From: Dimargaris cristalligena
Lineage: Eukaryota > Kickxellomycota > Dimargaritomycetes > Dimargaritales > Dimargaritaceae
Direction of reading: 5' to 3'
Assembly: GCA_027576995.1 (NCBI GenBank)
Contig: JANBQC010000433.1
Coordinates: 1 to 24,448, forward strand
DNA: 24,448 nt
Position numbers and translations under genes: made by a program. The stretch's first letter is position 1. Each line of letters begins with the position of its first letter. Below, piece after piece: positions 9,449 through 18,836 of this stretch. Below the pieces are notes generated by a model. It had not been told where the DNA came from, made no database searches, and saw only the letters and a program-made list of their open reading frames with translations.

Positions 9449-12400
9449 CTAATCATCATCGCCGAAGGGGTATTCGAATGGCTTAGGTAGCTGTAATTCC
9501 GAGCCGGATCCCTCATGGGATCGGGGTATGACCGAGGCCATCAGCTCCTGCGGTTGATCGGGCTGCAGATCATCGAGCATTATAATACCGCCAGTGAGGG
9601 CACCCCGTTTAACGGGCACGTAGCGCGCGTCGGCTGGGAACGAAATATGCCGCCATTGGGCGGGCACCACGCGGCACAAGTTCGACAGGTTCTCGCTGAT
9701 TGGTTCGGACTTCTTAGAAGCAGTAGCAGAGTCGCCACTCGGGACCTTGGCTTTGGCAGTGCTCGCCTCGTCGGTATCCATGGCGGTGTCATTGACAGCC
9801 TGCGAGCCATCCTCATCCCCGACCTTAGAGCCGGAAGTGACATTGGCGGTGGGCTTGGCTTCGTCCGTATCCATGGCGGTAGACGCCGACGAGTCCTTCA
9901 CGCTACCAGTACGCTGGCGCTCCTTTTCCCGCTCGGCCTTCTTAGCGCGGGCCTTGGTTTTGGCAGTCGTGGACAAAACGGCGGTGGCCACCCGGACAGC
10001 CACATCGGCCGCGGGGGGTGGGATGGGTTCGGGGTAGGCAAAAAGGGCCTTGCGGGCGTTAGAGACAATGGTCATCTTAGGGACCCGCAGATTTTGGTCC
10101 AAACCGATAAAGGCCGTTGGGGTGAAGGCCAAGGGCAGGAAATGGGCCAAGGGGTACCAGAACCAAAATTGGGTGAAAAGGGCCATACCTACCACGGCGG
10201 GCATCCGTGTGTGGCCTGACCGCGTCTGCAGCGAAATGGTGACGTTGCGGCCACCGGCATCGATAATACCCTGCGCAAGGGTAGCGCCAAACTTGGTCAT
10301 GGGGTCTTCGTGCTTATCGGCGATAATGGTGCTGTACAGCTTCCGGGTAGCGGCTACCTTGGGGTTGGCGGCCTCACTCTGTTCAATCTGGATCATAGCC
10401 AGAGCAATCAGGGCGCCCTGGCGGACGTGATCGGCGGAGTCGCGGGTCATTGGCTCCAAAAGATTGATGGCCTCTTTGGAGCCAGTTCCGGCGCAGGAGA
10501 TGCCCAGGGCAAGGGTGGCACCGTACCGGACGTGGGGGTTGTAGCTCTCGGACAGCAATTGCACCATGCGGGGAACCTGGCTGGGAGTACGGAAAAGAAT
10601 GAAGCCGAGAGCAGTGACAGCCGCCCGGCGTACATCATCGTTAACATCGCTGACCGCAATATGCAGCAGGCGCTTGATGGCCGAGTTGTTACCGGTTCCG
10701 CAGTAGGCCATAGCAATCATATACATAGCACCGTAACGCAGGATGGGATCCTTGTCGTCACTGAGCTTATCAATCAAGTCGTCGGCCTGGTCCTGGCGAC
10801 CGTACATGATAAAGGCCATACCGATGGCTAGTCCCCGGATAATCTTCTCGTGCTGGGTTTCGTGGGCGTACTGAAGCATCTCGTCGATGGCAGACTGGGA
10901 GGCAGTTCCCACCATCACCAAACCCATGGCCAAACCAGCCGCTTCGGCTGCCACGGCGCTGTCGGTATAGAGCACGTTCTTGAGGCTATCGAACAGGTTT
11001 TCGTCGGCCGTAGCCATTCCGGCGGCTCCGAGGCCGAGGCAAGCGCCGTGCTGCAGAATCTCCACATCCCGGGTTTGGAAGCTGGTGAGGGCGTTGGTGA
11101 GGTAATCAATGGCGGCACCGCCGTGGTTAGCGTTGATAAGGCCCAAGGCAAAAAAGGCACCACCCTCGGAGTAGGGGCTGTTGCTTACTCCATCCTGGGG
11201 TAGGTAGCGGGCCATAATGGCTGGGCCCCGTTCAATTTGGCCTTTATGGATAACTCCGAGGGAGGCGGCGGCGGTGAATTTTGTCCAGTTAGTGGCCCGG
11301 GCCAACCATTCCATGTTGGAGCGCAGGAAATCATCCACAGTAGTACCGGCATGCATGTAGGCATTGGCGAGAGTCATGGCCGAGTGGAACACAGAGCTAC
11401 GGGACTCCAGACGATCGCGAGTGTTTTTCAGAATGGCCAGGTCAGTGTGGTTATTCTGGAATAGAAAGTCTAGCACCAGTTTGATGGTCTGTTTACCGGA
11501 GAAGATGGATTTGAGGTTGTTAATCACGGTGGTGAACTTGGTGAACTCGTCCCCTTCGGTGGGGCGGGCGTATTCCGTATGGTCCAGGTAGTGGATCACC
11601 TTACCCAGGAATTCCTGGGTGGCGTCTTCCTCCAGGTCAAAGGCCACTTGGTAAATCACCAGGGTTTGTTCGTCCCGCTCGCTCTCAGTCATGCGGAGCA
11701 GCAAGTGGGCACAGGTTTCCGGCTCATTAAGTTGCATAAGACACTGGGAAATGGCCTCGTAGTTGGATTCGGGAAGGCTCATTTGGATTCGGAGCATAAG
11801 GTTCAACACGTTGTGACGGGCCTCCATGTGTTGAAGGAGGGGGAAGCAGGAGTCCTGGAGGTAGGTGAATAATTCGGCAGTATTCCCGAGTTTGAGGGCC
11901 TTTTCCAGGAGATCCAGCCGACGAGCCTCCAGGGCGATTCCGATGACCATTTTGTATTCGTTGGCCTGGAAGCAGCGCTCCACCATGTTTTCGACCACGG
12001 CCTGCAGACGGGGGTCGATCTTGGTTGTGGCGGTGGCACTTTCCCGTTGGTGGATGTAGGACTCGACGGCAGTATTGACGATGGTCTTGACAAACAAGCT
12101 TCCCTCGGTTTGGTCAAACAGGTCGTCGGCTCCGAGGGCGAAGCCGAGGGCTTCGTCATACTCGCCCAGATTGTAATAGATCTTGGCCAGAAGAAGGGCG
12201 GCTAGTTTACGGTAGGGGAAATCCTCTTCCTCATAAAGAATTTCGCTGGTTAAGTGAAGGATAGCAGTGGGGTAGGAGAGCAAAATAATCAGGGAAATTT
12301 AGTTGGATAATGCAACAGTGATGTATGTTTGGATATGGGTAGGTGAGTAAGTAAGAGAACGCGGAGTATATGCAAGAGACAATTCAGGAGAAGAGGGGGG

Positions 12401-12843
12401 ATTCCATTCAAAAGGTCGACTATATCGTACAAGACCCCGGTTATGGGAATAAGAATGGGTGGACCGCTGGAAGCAAGGAATGGTGGGTTGTGTATACCCG
12501 GCCAGCTGGCGGAAATAACTTACATTCGAGTCAATGAGTCGGAGATTTCGGACCAGAATTGGTCAACGACGGAGTTGAGACGGGTGAGCCCGTAATGCTG
12601 TAACGAGACACTGGGCTCCTCCAAGAGAGCGAGGAGACCGCCTAGATTAGGGCCAAAAGTAAGGAATACGGGTATAGAAAAAGGACAGGAGGTCGATTAG
12701 AGGCTTGGCGAGGTTTGGCCACTAGAGGGGATGTCAGCTTAGGCGGAGTCCCCCGCCTTCAGTTAGGAGAGATGGCACTGGGGCCTGAGTTTATGGGGCA
12801 ATCTGCGGGAGTTTGACGTACCGACAGAGGTGATGGTCGCCAT
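9449..12843 (-). CDS. RPN2: 26S proteasome regulatory subunit RPN2 (PSMD1), three exons, 978 aa
   Basis: RPN2 is the large PC-repeat scaffold at the base of the 19S regulatory particle; it holds RPN1, RPN13 and the ATPase ring together and helps receive ubiquitylated substrates. Exons, all minus strand: 12843-12822 (22 nt), 12641-12524 (118 nt) and 12245-9449 (2797 nt). The joined N-terminus reads MATITSVGGLLALLEE and later VVDQFWSEISDSLTRIEILY, matching the known RPN2 start (Asn/Ala-Val-Val, FWAEIS, KIEVLYED in animals). The helical N-terminal region is followed by PC repeats at about residues 364-670, with Gly/Ala motifs such as HGACLGLGAAG and RYGATLALGISCAGTG. Next come a charged, disordered Lys/Glu/Asp segment (about 798-894) with two copies of AMDTDEA, and an acidic end (FEYPFGDDD), the region that binds RPN13 in relatives. 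A continuous frame begins further up at 12283, but its first 12 codons lie inside intron 2. The stop TAG is followed by a second in-frame TAG two codons later. Human is 953 aa and yeast 945 aa. Confidence 0.97.
12246..12523 (-). other. RPN2 intron 2 (278 nt)
   Basis: The donor GTAAGT (12523-12518) follows CGAAT, and the acceptor CTTAACCAG ends at 12246 after a long pyrimidine tract. Splicing joins AT to C to give ATC (Ile47) and restores the conserved ...RIEILYEEED reading. Phase 2. Confidence 0.93.
12642..12821 (-). other. RPN2 intron 1 (180 nt)
   Basis: The donor GTACGT (12821-12816) and acceptor CTAATCTAG ending at 12642 join a 22-nt first coding exon to exon 2 in the correct frame (phase 1, forming a Gly codon). 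Confidence 0.88.
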
Positions 12844-14131
12844 GGGTCGGAAGAGTGGTATGAAGCAGGGGAGCGGAAGGTTAGTGGTAGAGAAAGAGGT
12901 GAATAAGAGAAACTCCGGCGGAGGATGAGGCGTGTCCGCGATCGGAGAAGAACGGGGGAATCAATACAAATGACGACGAGCCGAAGGGCTACAGACGGGA
13001 TAGTTGAAGTACACGGAGAGTTAGAGAGGAATGGAAGGGGAAGGAAGAGAAGAGAGCAACAACGGACGGTTGGTTTGCTGAAAAAGGTCTAGTAGTGTTC
13101 ATTCGGGATTGCTTCGGCTTACTCACCACACCATCTCCACTGGAAGGAGGGGACGCTGGGATATATGCTAGGAAAGGGGGCGAGAAGACTGTTCAACCGA
13201 ATCCAATGAATCCTCTCCCTTCCGCCACACATCTATGCGCATACACGCATTATACTCCCCGCCAACTATAGGTCAAAGGGATGGGATGCGCTGACAAACC
13301 CTCCTCGCCATTCCTAAGGGGGCAGCTCCATTCAAGTCACGTGGTATAAACCTATCACCAATACTCCGCCCATGGAACATAGACCGCGGAAGTTAAGTTA
13401 CCCCCGCCAGAACAATCGATGTGGTTCGACTGATTAGCGATCACATCTATCACATTAAGCGAATAGTTCGTCTCAGTGCAGGGGTTATAAGACCCGACGT
13501 TGGACTATACTATACTAGGTTGCCTATGCCAAGAATCCAAAGGCTCCTAGCAAACAGGACGCAGCGGCTTCTTTCGCCTACTGGGTCCCAAGCCGCCCTA
13601 TGGCAGCCGCTGCCGCCACGTAGCACATCTGTGGCATCGGTTGTCTGGACAATACACACAGGTAGAGCCCATCGAATTAACAACTCTGGTAATATCCAGC
13701 TTAAACCAAAACCCTCCCCACAGCCATGAAACGATTCTCACAAAATTGCACCTGGATTGCCGCGTCGAATAAACAATTGGCCCATGTTTTAATAGGTCCC
13801 ATGGCCTCTCAGACAGTTGCCAACTTCTGAGCTACAACGTCACCCCATATTAGCCAAGCCCTTGCTTAACAACTAACGTCTGTAGCACATGTAAGGCATC
13901 TTGTTTTGGTTTTCTATCCATTTCAACCCAGCTACAGCTCTCTTATTTTTCCGCAATACATTTATTCTACTGACTAGAACCTTTATCTTAATTGCTTCGT
14001 TCGGTTTGGCTTGAGCCTAGTTTCCTTCCCCCTCTTTTTTCTTAACCAGCGCCGACCTGCGGCTTCCTGGCTTCCCACCCTTAGCTCTATCTGAATTCCC
14101 GCCCCCCTTGCTAACCAGCCACCGCCTGGCC
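12844..14131. promoter_or_regulatory. Divergent promoter region between RPN2 and the synaptojanin gene
   Basis: 1.29 kb with no supported gene. The RPN2 side (about 12880-13080) is strikingly purine-rich on the plus strand, so the RPN2 leader or promoter is CT-rich. The other side has a CT-rich run at about 14016-14040 ending in TTTTTTCTTAACCAG. This could be a core-promoter pyrimidine tract or a 3' splice site of a 5'-leader intron with donor GTAAGG at 13891. I found no exact Rpn4/PACE site (GGTGGCAAA). A 102-codon frame at 13421-13729 lacks an ATG start and is not supported. Confidence 0.55.
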
Positions 14132-17100
14132 ATGCAGTGTAAACAATGCATGGTCTACGTCCGGGACCGTCCCCGGGCCATCGCCCTATGCCCGACGCAA
14201 CCCTCTCGGACCCGACTTGACGGTGGCACGGGTCGGGACTCCGGCGGACTCGATAGCCGAGTGGTGGTCATCTCTCTACGGGAGGCCGGCCGCGCACCAC
14301 TTCCCCGGGCGGCCGATGGTTCGGCCTCCTCAGCCCCGGCTATCCAGTGCGACATTGAACTCAAGCCCACTTCCGTGCTGCGTGACTTTTCCATTCTGGA
14401 CGGCGATCCAGTCTTTGGGTGCATCGGTCTGATTTACCACGAGAATGACGTGTACGTGGGCCTCATTGCGGAATGCGACTTTATTTGCCAGGTCCTACCC
14501 CGCGAACCCGCCTTCTGTTTACGCCGGGTCGTCTTCCTGTCGCTCAATTCGTCTCGTTACGACGACTGGAATCGCTATGATATGAACGCCGCCGAGTATG
14601 ACGAGCCGGGCCAGGCCCCCGCAGTGCGGTACGCCCATAACGGCTCCTCATCATCAACCCACCCCTGCTATGCCCTGAGCCAGTATCTCGCCAATGCGTC
14701 CTTCTTTTTTAGCCCCAGCATGGACTTAACCCGGAACCTCCAGTCCCGCTACACGGAATCGATTTCATCGGAACGCGAATTCCCCTATGATCCCAAGTAC
14801 CTGTGGAATACCTTCATGCTCAAGCCCCTGCTGCGCTTCCGCCACAGCCTTGAGCAGCCCCAGCAGCAGATGCTGGACGACCTGTCGCTCTTTATTCCAC
14901 TCATTCAGGGCTTCGTCGGCTCGGTGCCCCTCCCCCACACCACCGAGGGGTACGGCCATCTGTGTATCATATCCCGGTCCTGCAGTGGACGCACGGGGGC
15001 CCGGTACCTGACCCGGGGTTTGGATGATATGGGTAACGTGGCTAATGAAGTCGAGACCGAGGTGATTTGCCTGCTTGACAATCGCTGCTACAGCTACCTA
15101 ACCCTTCGGGGCAGTGTGCCCGTATTCTGGGAACAATCCGGTCTGCAAATATCCGACCATAAGATCCAGCTCACCCGCAGTCCCGAGGCCACCGAACCGG
15201 CGTTTCGCCTACACTGTCAGGAGCTTCTCCAGCGCTATCGGCGGATCCACGTTGTGGACTTACTCAAAGGACGCGATACCGGTTCCGAAACCGTGCTCTC
15301 CCAGGCCTACCGTCAGCAAATCAAACTGACCCAGCTGCCCGATCTGCTACAGTACACCCACTTTGACTTCCACGCCTACTGCAAAGGGGCCAATTTCGCC
15401 AACGTCGAAATCCTGGTGGATCGGGTCCAAGATAGTCTAGTCGATTACGGCTTCTTCCTCATTGACCTCAAAGAACTCCGCGTCCTAAGCCAGCAGCGCG
15501 GGGTATTCCGAGTCAACTGTATGGATTGCCTCGACCGAACCAATTTCTCCCAGAATGCCCTGGCCTGGGGTATCCTCCAGCACCACCTGCAGAAGCAGTT
15601 CAAGGGCTCGCGTCAGCGGGACTCGGGGCGAATTGATCACATTCGCCACGAGCACGCCCAACTCTGGGTTGATAATGGCGATAAAATCTCCCGCCTCTAC
15701 GCCGGCACCGGTGCCCTGCGCTCCAACGTACTCAAATCCGGAAAATCCACTTGGACCGGCCTGCTGCAGGATGTCACCAAATCCGTGAGCCGGTTTTACC
15801 AGAACAATTTCCAGGACCAGTCTAAACAGCAGGTCATGGACGTTTTGCTGGGTAAAACCGCCACCTCTCGGAAGGTCCAGGTCCACTTGGCCAAGTATGA
15901 GGCGATACAGCAGCAATTGGTCAAACGGGAGTCCGAATTTTTGCGCCAAATGAAGTTAACCCTGTTTGTGACTACGTTTAATGTGTGCGGTAATTTGCCC
16001 CGACTCCAGGATTTAGAAAAATGGCTGGGGACCACCCTAGACGAGGATACCTCCGGGCATTCCTACCAGACCCTGCCGGATATATTCGCCATTGGACTTC
16101 AGGAGATCGTGGACCTGAACGTATCCCAGATGGTCTCCACCCCCGATTCAAGTAAGCGTATTGCCTGGGAAAGGGCGATTGTTCGGGTATTGGAACGGAT
16201 CGCCAATCGGGACGGCCCAGCCTCCCCTGGGGCCGTCCCCAGCGATGACGCGGACGACCGAAATCAGCCGATTCAATACGTTGCCCTCACCTCGGAGCAG
16301 CTTACCAGCGCCTGTCTGATGATATTTATCCGGCGATCCCTAGCCCCGCACGTCCGGGCCGTCGAAACGGCCAACAAGAAAACGGGATTCGGAGGACTGG
16401 CCGGTAATAAGGGAGCGGTAGTCCTCCGCATGCAAATTTACGACACCAGCGTTTGCTTCGTCACCTCCCATTTTGCAGCGGGCACCAGCAATTACGAAGA
16501 GCGTAACGCCGACTACCGGGCCATTCGGGACGGGGTTTGTTTCAATAATGGTCTAACCATCGAAGACCACCAATACGTGTTCTGGTTTGGTGATCTTAAC
16601 TACCGAATCACCCTTCCCTACGACCAAACCAAGGCCATGGTGAGCCAAAATCGCATTGCGGAGCTCCGGGGTTATGACCAGCTCTCCGGCCAAAAGGCCA
16701 TTGGCAACATTTTCCACCAGTACTACGAAGCCCCCATTACCTTCAGTCCCACGTACAAATTCGACCCCGGTACCAATCGGTACGACACCAGTGAGAAGCG
16801 CCGAACGCCGTCTTGGACGGACCGTATTTTGATTCGCGCGGATGGATATTACCCCGACGAGGAAAGCGAGAGTCACTCGGACGAAGATGATCACCCCAGG
16901 AAAACAATTTATCTACGGGAATCGCAGCGGAATACTGCCCGGGAGAAGATCATGGGCGGCAGTCGGCGTCGCCAGTCCCATAGTTCATTACACTACCGGG
17001 TTCTGACCTACACCAGCTCGCCCCTCACTACGTCGGATCACCGGCCTGTTTTGGCCCTAGTCCAGATCAACGCCGTGGAAATTAACCGGCCCCTTCGTCA

Positions 17101-17686
17101 TCTGATTATCAAGGCCATTCAAAAGCAAAAGGCGATTGAAACCGGAACCAGCGGAGGGGGAGGTGGCCTTTTACGTCCCACGACGGGCCAGTTGATTAAT
17201 GTCGACGATGCCAATGGCTCGCCCAGCCCCTCGACCGATTCCCTATCCACAGCGGCCACTGCGAAGGTGAAGTTATACCACAAGAAACCACCGCCGCCAC
17301 CCCCACCTTCCAACAAACTCCGGAAGCCCTCGTCCTCCTCGTCGTCCCCTGCGCCATCTACCCCGCCCGTATCGACCTCGGTCAGTACTCAGGTTGCTGG
17401 TAAAGTTACCCTACCCCCGCCCAGCTCAGACACGGCCCTGTGGTGGAATAACTCCTCTTCCGCTGCCTCTATTAGTGCCGCCGAAGTTACTTTTGACCCA
17501 TTATCGTATAATCCTTTCCGAGACTCGGCCCTTGCTTTCGAAAAGGCCAAACGGGAAGCCAGCCTGGCTCTACCAAAGGCTGCGGCTGCCCCGGAAAAAC
17601 TCCCAGACTACCTTGATGATATCTTTGAAAACCACTCCGACGATTTGGACACCTGGGAACCCATGTCCCCCCATACCCCTCTTTAA
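14132..17686 (+). CDS. INP52: Synaptojanin-like phosphoinositide phosphatase: SAC domain plus inositol 5-phosphatase, 1184 aa
   Basis: This gene encodes a two-headed lipid phosphatase that dephosphorylates PI monophosphates and PI(4,5)P2 at endocytic sites and endosomes. The SAC domain (about 70-540) keeps the catalytic CX5RT loop: NCMDCLDRTN, with C463, R469 and T470. The 5-phosphatase domain (about 607-985) has all family motifs: TFNV, IGLQE (E658), GLAGNKGAV, SHFAAG, WFGDLNYR (D821, N823), PSWTDRIL (894-901) and SDHRPV (D969, H970). Both heads should be active, as in yeast INP52/INP53 and unlike INP51, whose SAC loop is degenerate; I cannot separate INP52 from INP53. The C-terminal tail has an uninterrupted polyproline run (SH3-binding type), a Ser run, and an NPF tripeptide at 1127-1129 that in relatives binds EH-domain coat proteins. 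The first in-frame ATG is at 14132, with an in-frame TAG upstream at 14018. An ATG at residue 7 is an alternative start. No introns. Confidence 0.97.
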   Translation: MQCKQCMVYVRDRPRAIALCPTQPSRTRLDGGTGRDSGGLDSRVVVISLREAGRAPLPRAADGSASSAPAIQCDIELKPTSVLRDFSILDGDPVFGCIGLIYHENDVYVGLIAECDFICQVLPREPAFCLRRVVFLSLNSSRYDDWNRYDMNAAEYDEPGQAPAVRYAHNGSSSSTHPCYALSQYLANASFFFSPSMDLTRNLQSRYTESISSEREFPYDPKYLWNTFMLKPLLRFRHSLEQPQQQMLDDLSLFIPLIQGFVGSVPLPHTTEGYGHLCIISRSCSGRTGARYLTRGLDDMGNVANEVETEVICLLDNRCYSYLTLRGSVPVFWEQSGLQISDHKIQLTRSPEATEPAFRLHCQELLQRYRRIHVVDLLKGRDTGSETVLSQAYRQQIKLTQLPDLLQYTHFDFHAYCKGANFANVEILVDRVQDSLVDYGFFLIDLKELRVLSQQRGVFRVNCMDCLDRTNFSQNALAWGILQHHLQKQFKGSRQRDSGRIDHIRHEHAQLWVDNGDKISRLYAGTGALRSNVLKSGKSTWTGLLQDVTKSVSRFYQNNFQDQSKQQVMDVLLGKTATSRKVQVHLAKYEAIQQQLVKRESEFLRQMKLTLFVTTFNVCGNLPRLQDLEKWLGTTLDEDTSGHSYQTLPDIFAIGLQEIVDLNVSQMVSTPDSSKRIAWERAIVRVLERIANRDGPASPGAVPSDDADDRNQPIQYVALTSEQLTSACLMIFIRRSLAPHVRAVETANKKTGFGGLAGNKGAVVLRMQIYDTSVCFVTSHFAAGTSNYEERNADYRAIRDGVCFNNGLTIEDHQYVFWFGDLNYRITLPYDQTKAMVSQNRIAELRGYDQLSGQKAIGNIFHQYYEAPITFSPTYKFDPGTNRYDTSEKRRTPSWTDRILIRADGYYPDEESESHSDEDDHPRKTIYLRESQRNTAREKIMGGSRRRQSHSSLHYRVLTYTSSPLTTSDHRPVLALVQINAVEINRPLRHLIIKAIQKQKAIETGTSGGGGGLLRPTTGQLINVDDANGSPSPSTDSLSTAATAKVKLYHKKPPPPPPPSNKLRKPSSSSSSPAPSTPPVSTSVSTQVAGKVTLPPPSSDTALWWNNSSSAASISAAEVTFDPLSYNPFRDSALAFEKAKREASLALPKAAAAPEKLPDYLDDIFENHSDDLDTWEPMSPHTPL

Positions 17687-18541
17687 TGCGGCGGGATTGT
17701 AGGTTTTTCTTTTACTTGCTTTGTCTAATAATGCACCACCATGCCCAATTAAAACGGGTTGGTAATATAATACAAGTTTGTTTCAGTTAGGTTAAACACT
17801 ACATGTGGCGATTTCGTAATATTCTATACTATTGATATTGCTGAGGCCACCGTTAAGTGATTTGCTATTCGTGAACGGAGGCATGGGTCATACTTTGGGT
17901 GCAATGTGGGCAAATACAAACAGATTGGGTGTAAGCAGAAAAAGAAATTTCCGCGAATGCGCCAGTGGAGTGCATTTCAATGTCACCCAATGTACTACCA
18001 TAAGGAGCTTTGCTTAGGTACATGCGCCAAAGAATATTACGTTTTTGACGATCACCGGAATGCCTCAACGTCAGTACACTACAGTTAGATCCCACAGTGA
18101 AACTCAGCACTCATGTGACGGATAAAAACATTGTCTCTTTTAAGAAGTACTGGCAACATATTAATGGTAGTTTATTAGGGGGCTGTATCAAAATGGGTGG
18201 GGGATGGGGTCTGTGGTCTAGTAAAAAGCTCTAAGTAATAGCTGGCGGCCTTTTAGAGGAAGAGGGGGTCATATGAGTAAATGGATAAAGAAAGGGGGGG
18301 GGCAAATGAAACACGAAGTGTTTGAAGCGGCAAGCGCCCGTTGTAATATACCCAATAACGGATGACAGATTCATACTACAGATGAAGATCCTTACAAATG
18401 CGGCTCGGGGGGTACAGGCGCGGGTAGTCAATCCAGTTTATAACTCCTTGGACATGTGTATTAGGAAAGAGTTGCTGGGGCGGTAATTTGCAGGCGTGTT
18501 CACACGACAGCTCTGGCAGCTAGAGGAAGGAGCCGCACTTT
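17687..18541. other. Intergenic DNA downstream of the synaptojanin gene
   Basis: This region holds the 3' flank of the phosphatase gene and overlapping 60-80 codon frames at 17832-18110 on both strands, none with a domain or good ATG context. A 66-codon minus-strand frame at 18231-18431 contains an internal ATG followed by a weakly hydrophobic stretch, which is not enough to call a gene. Confidence 0.45.
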
Positions 18542-18718
18542 TCAGAACCGAATCACCAACATTCTACTGTTGGCCATGACTACGGGGGACTTCTTCCGGG
18601 CGAATAGCTGAGGCGTGAACCAGGTGGCCATTGAGGACTGGGGTGGCATAGGGTAGGCTGACGATGCGACAAATAAAGTGAAAATGCAGACCAATGTGGC
18701 TAAACACGACAAATTCAT
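18542..18718 (-). CDS. Small secreted protein A, 58 aa, with tribasic site
   Basis: The ATG at 18718 begins a classical signal peptide: MNLS, a hydrophobic core to about residue 18, and cleavage after Ser-Ser-Ala (19-21) before Tyr-Pro. The mature part is 37 residues, Pro- and Ser-rich at first, then Arg-Lys-Lys at 41-43, and ends MLVIRF. Arg-Lys-Lys is a possible Kex2-type processing point that would release a 15-residue C-terminal peptide. A longer in-frame start at 18922 would place the TATA-like element inside the frame, so I prefer 18718. No known family was recognised. From its Met-Pro to the final Ile-Arg-Phe it aligns without gaps (35 residues) to the secreted protein at 21360-21563. 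Confidence 0.5.
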   Translation of the reverse strand: MNLSCLATLVCIFTLFVASSAYPMPPQSSMATWFTPQLFARKKSPVVMANSRMLVIRF

Positions 18719-18827
18719 GGCGATATTATATTCGGAGTGTCCAAAATAGGAAACTAGGGAATGGTAATGGTAATGCGACAAATAGGAACTAAAAAAACTA
18801 GAGGAACGAGGGGGTGGGATAGAGGGG

Positions 18828-18836
18828 TATATATTA
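18828..18836 (-). promoter_or_regulatory. TATA-like element of small secreted protein A
   Basis: On the minus strand the sequence reads TTAATATATA, about 110 nt upstream of the ATG at 18718. The presumed leader between them is CT-rich. Confidence 0.35.

Noticed and set aside
12246..12283. Apparent N-terminus of RPN2 at 12283
   Set aside because: The start would be TTG, and these codons form the pyrimidine-rich 3' end of intron 2; splicing at 12246/12245 restores the conserved RPN2 sequence.
14108..14131. Upstream TTG start for the synaptojanin frame
   Set aside because: No ATG there; the first in-frame ATG is at 14132 with purine at -3.
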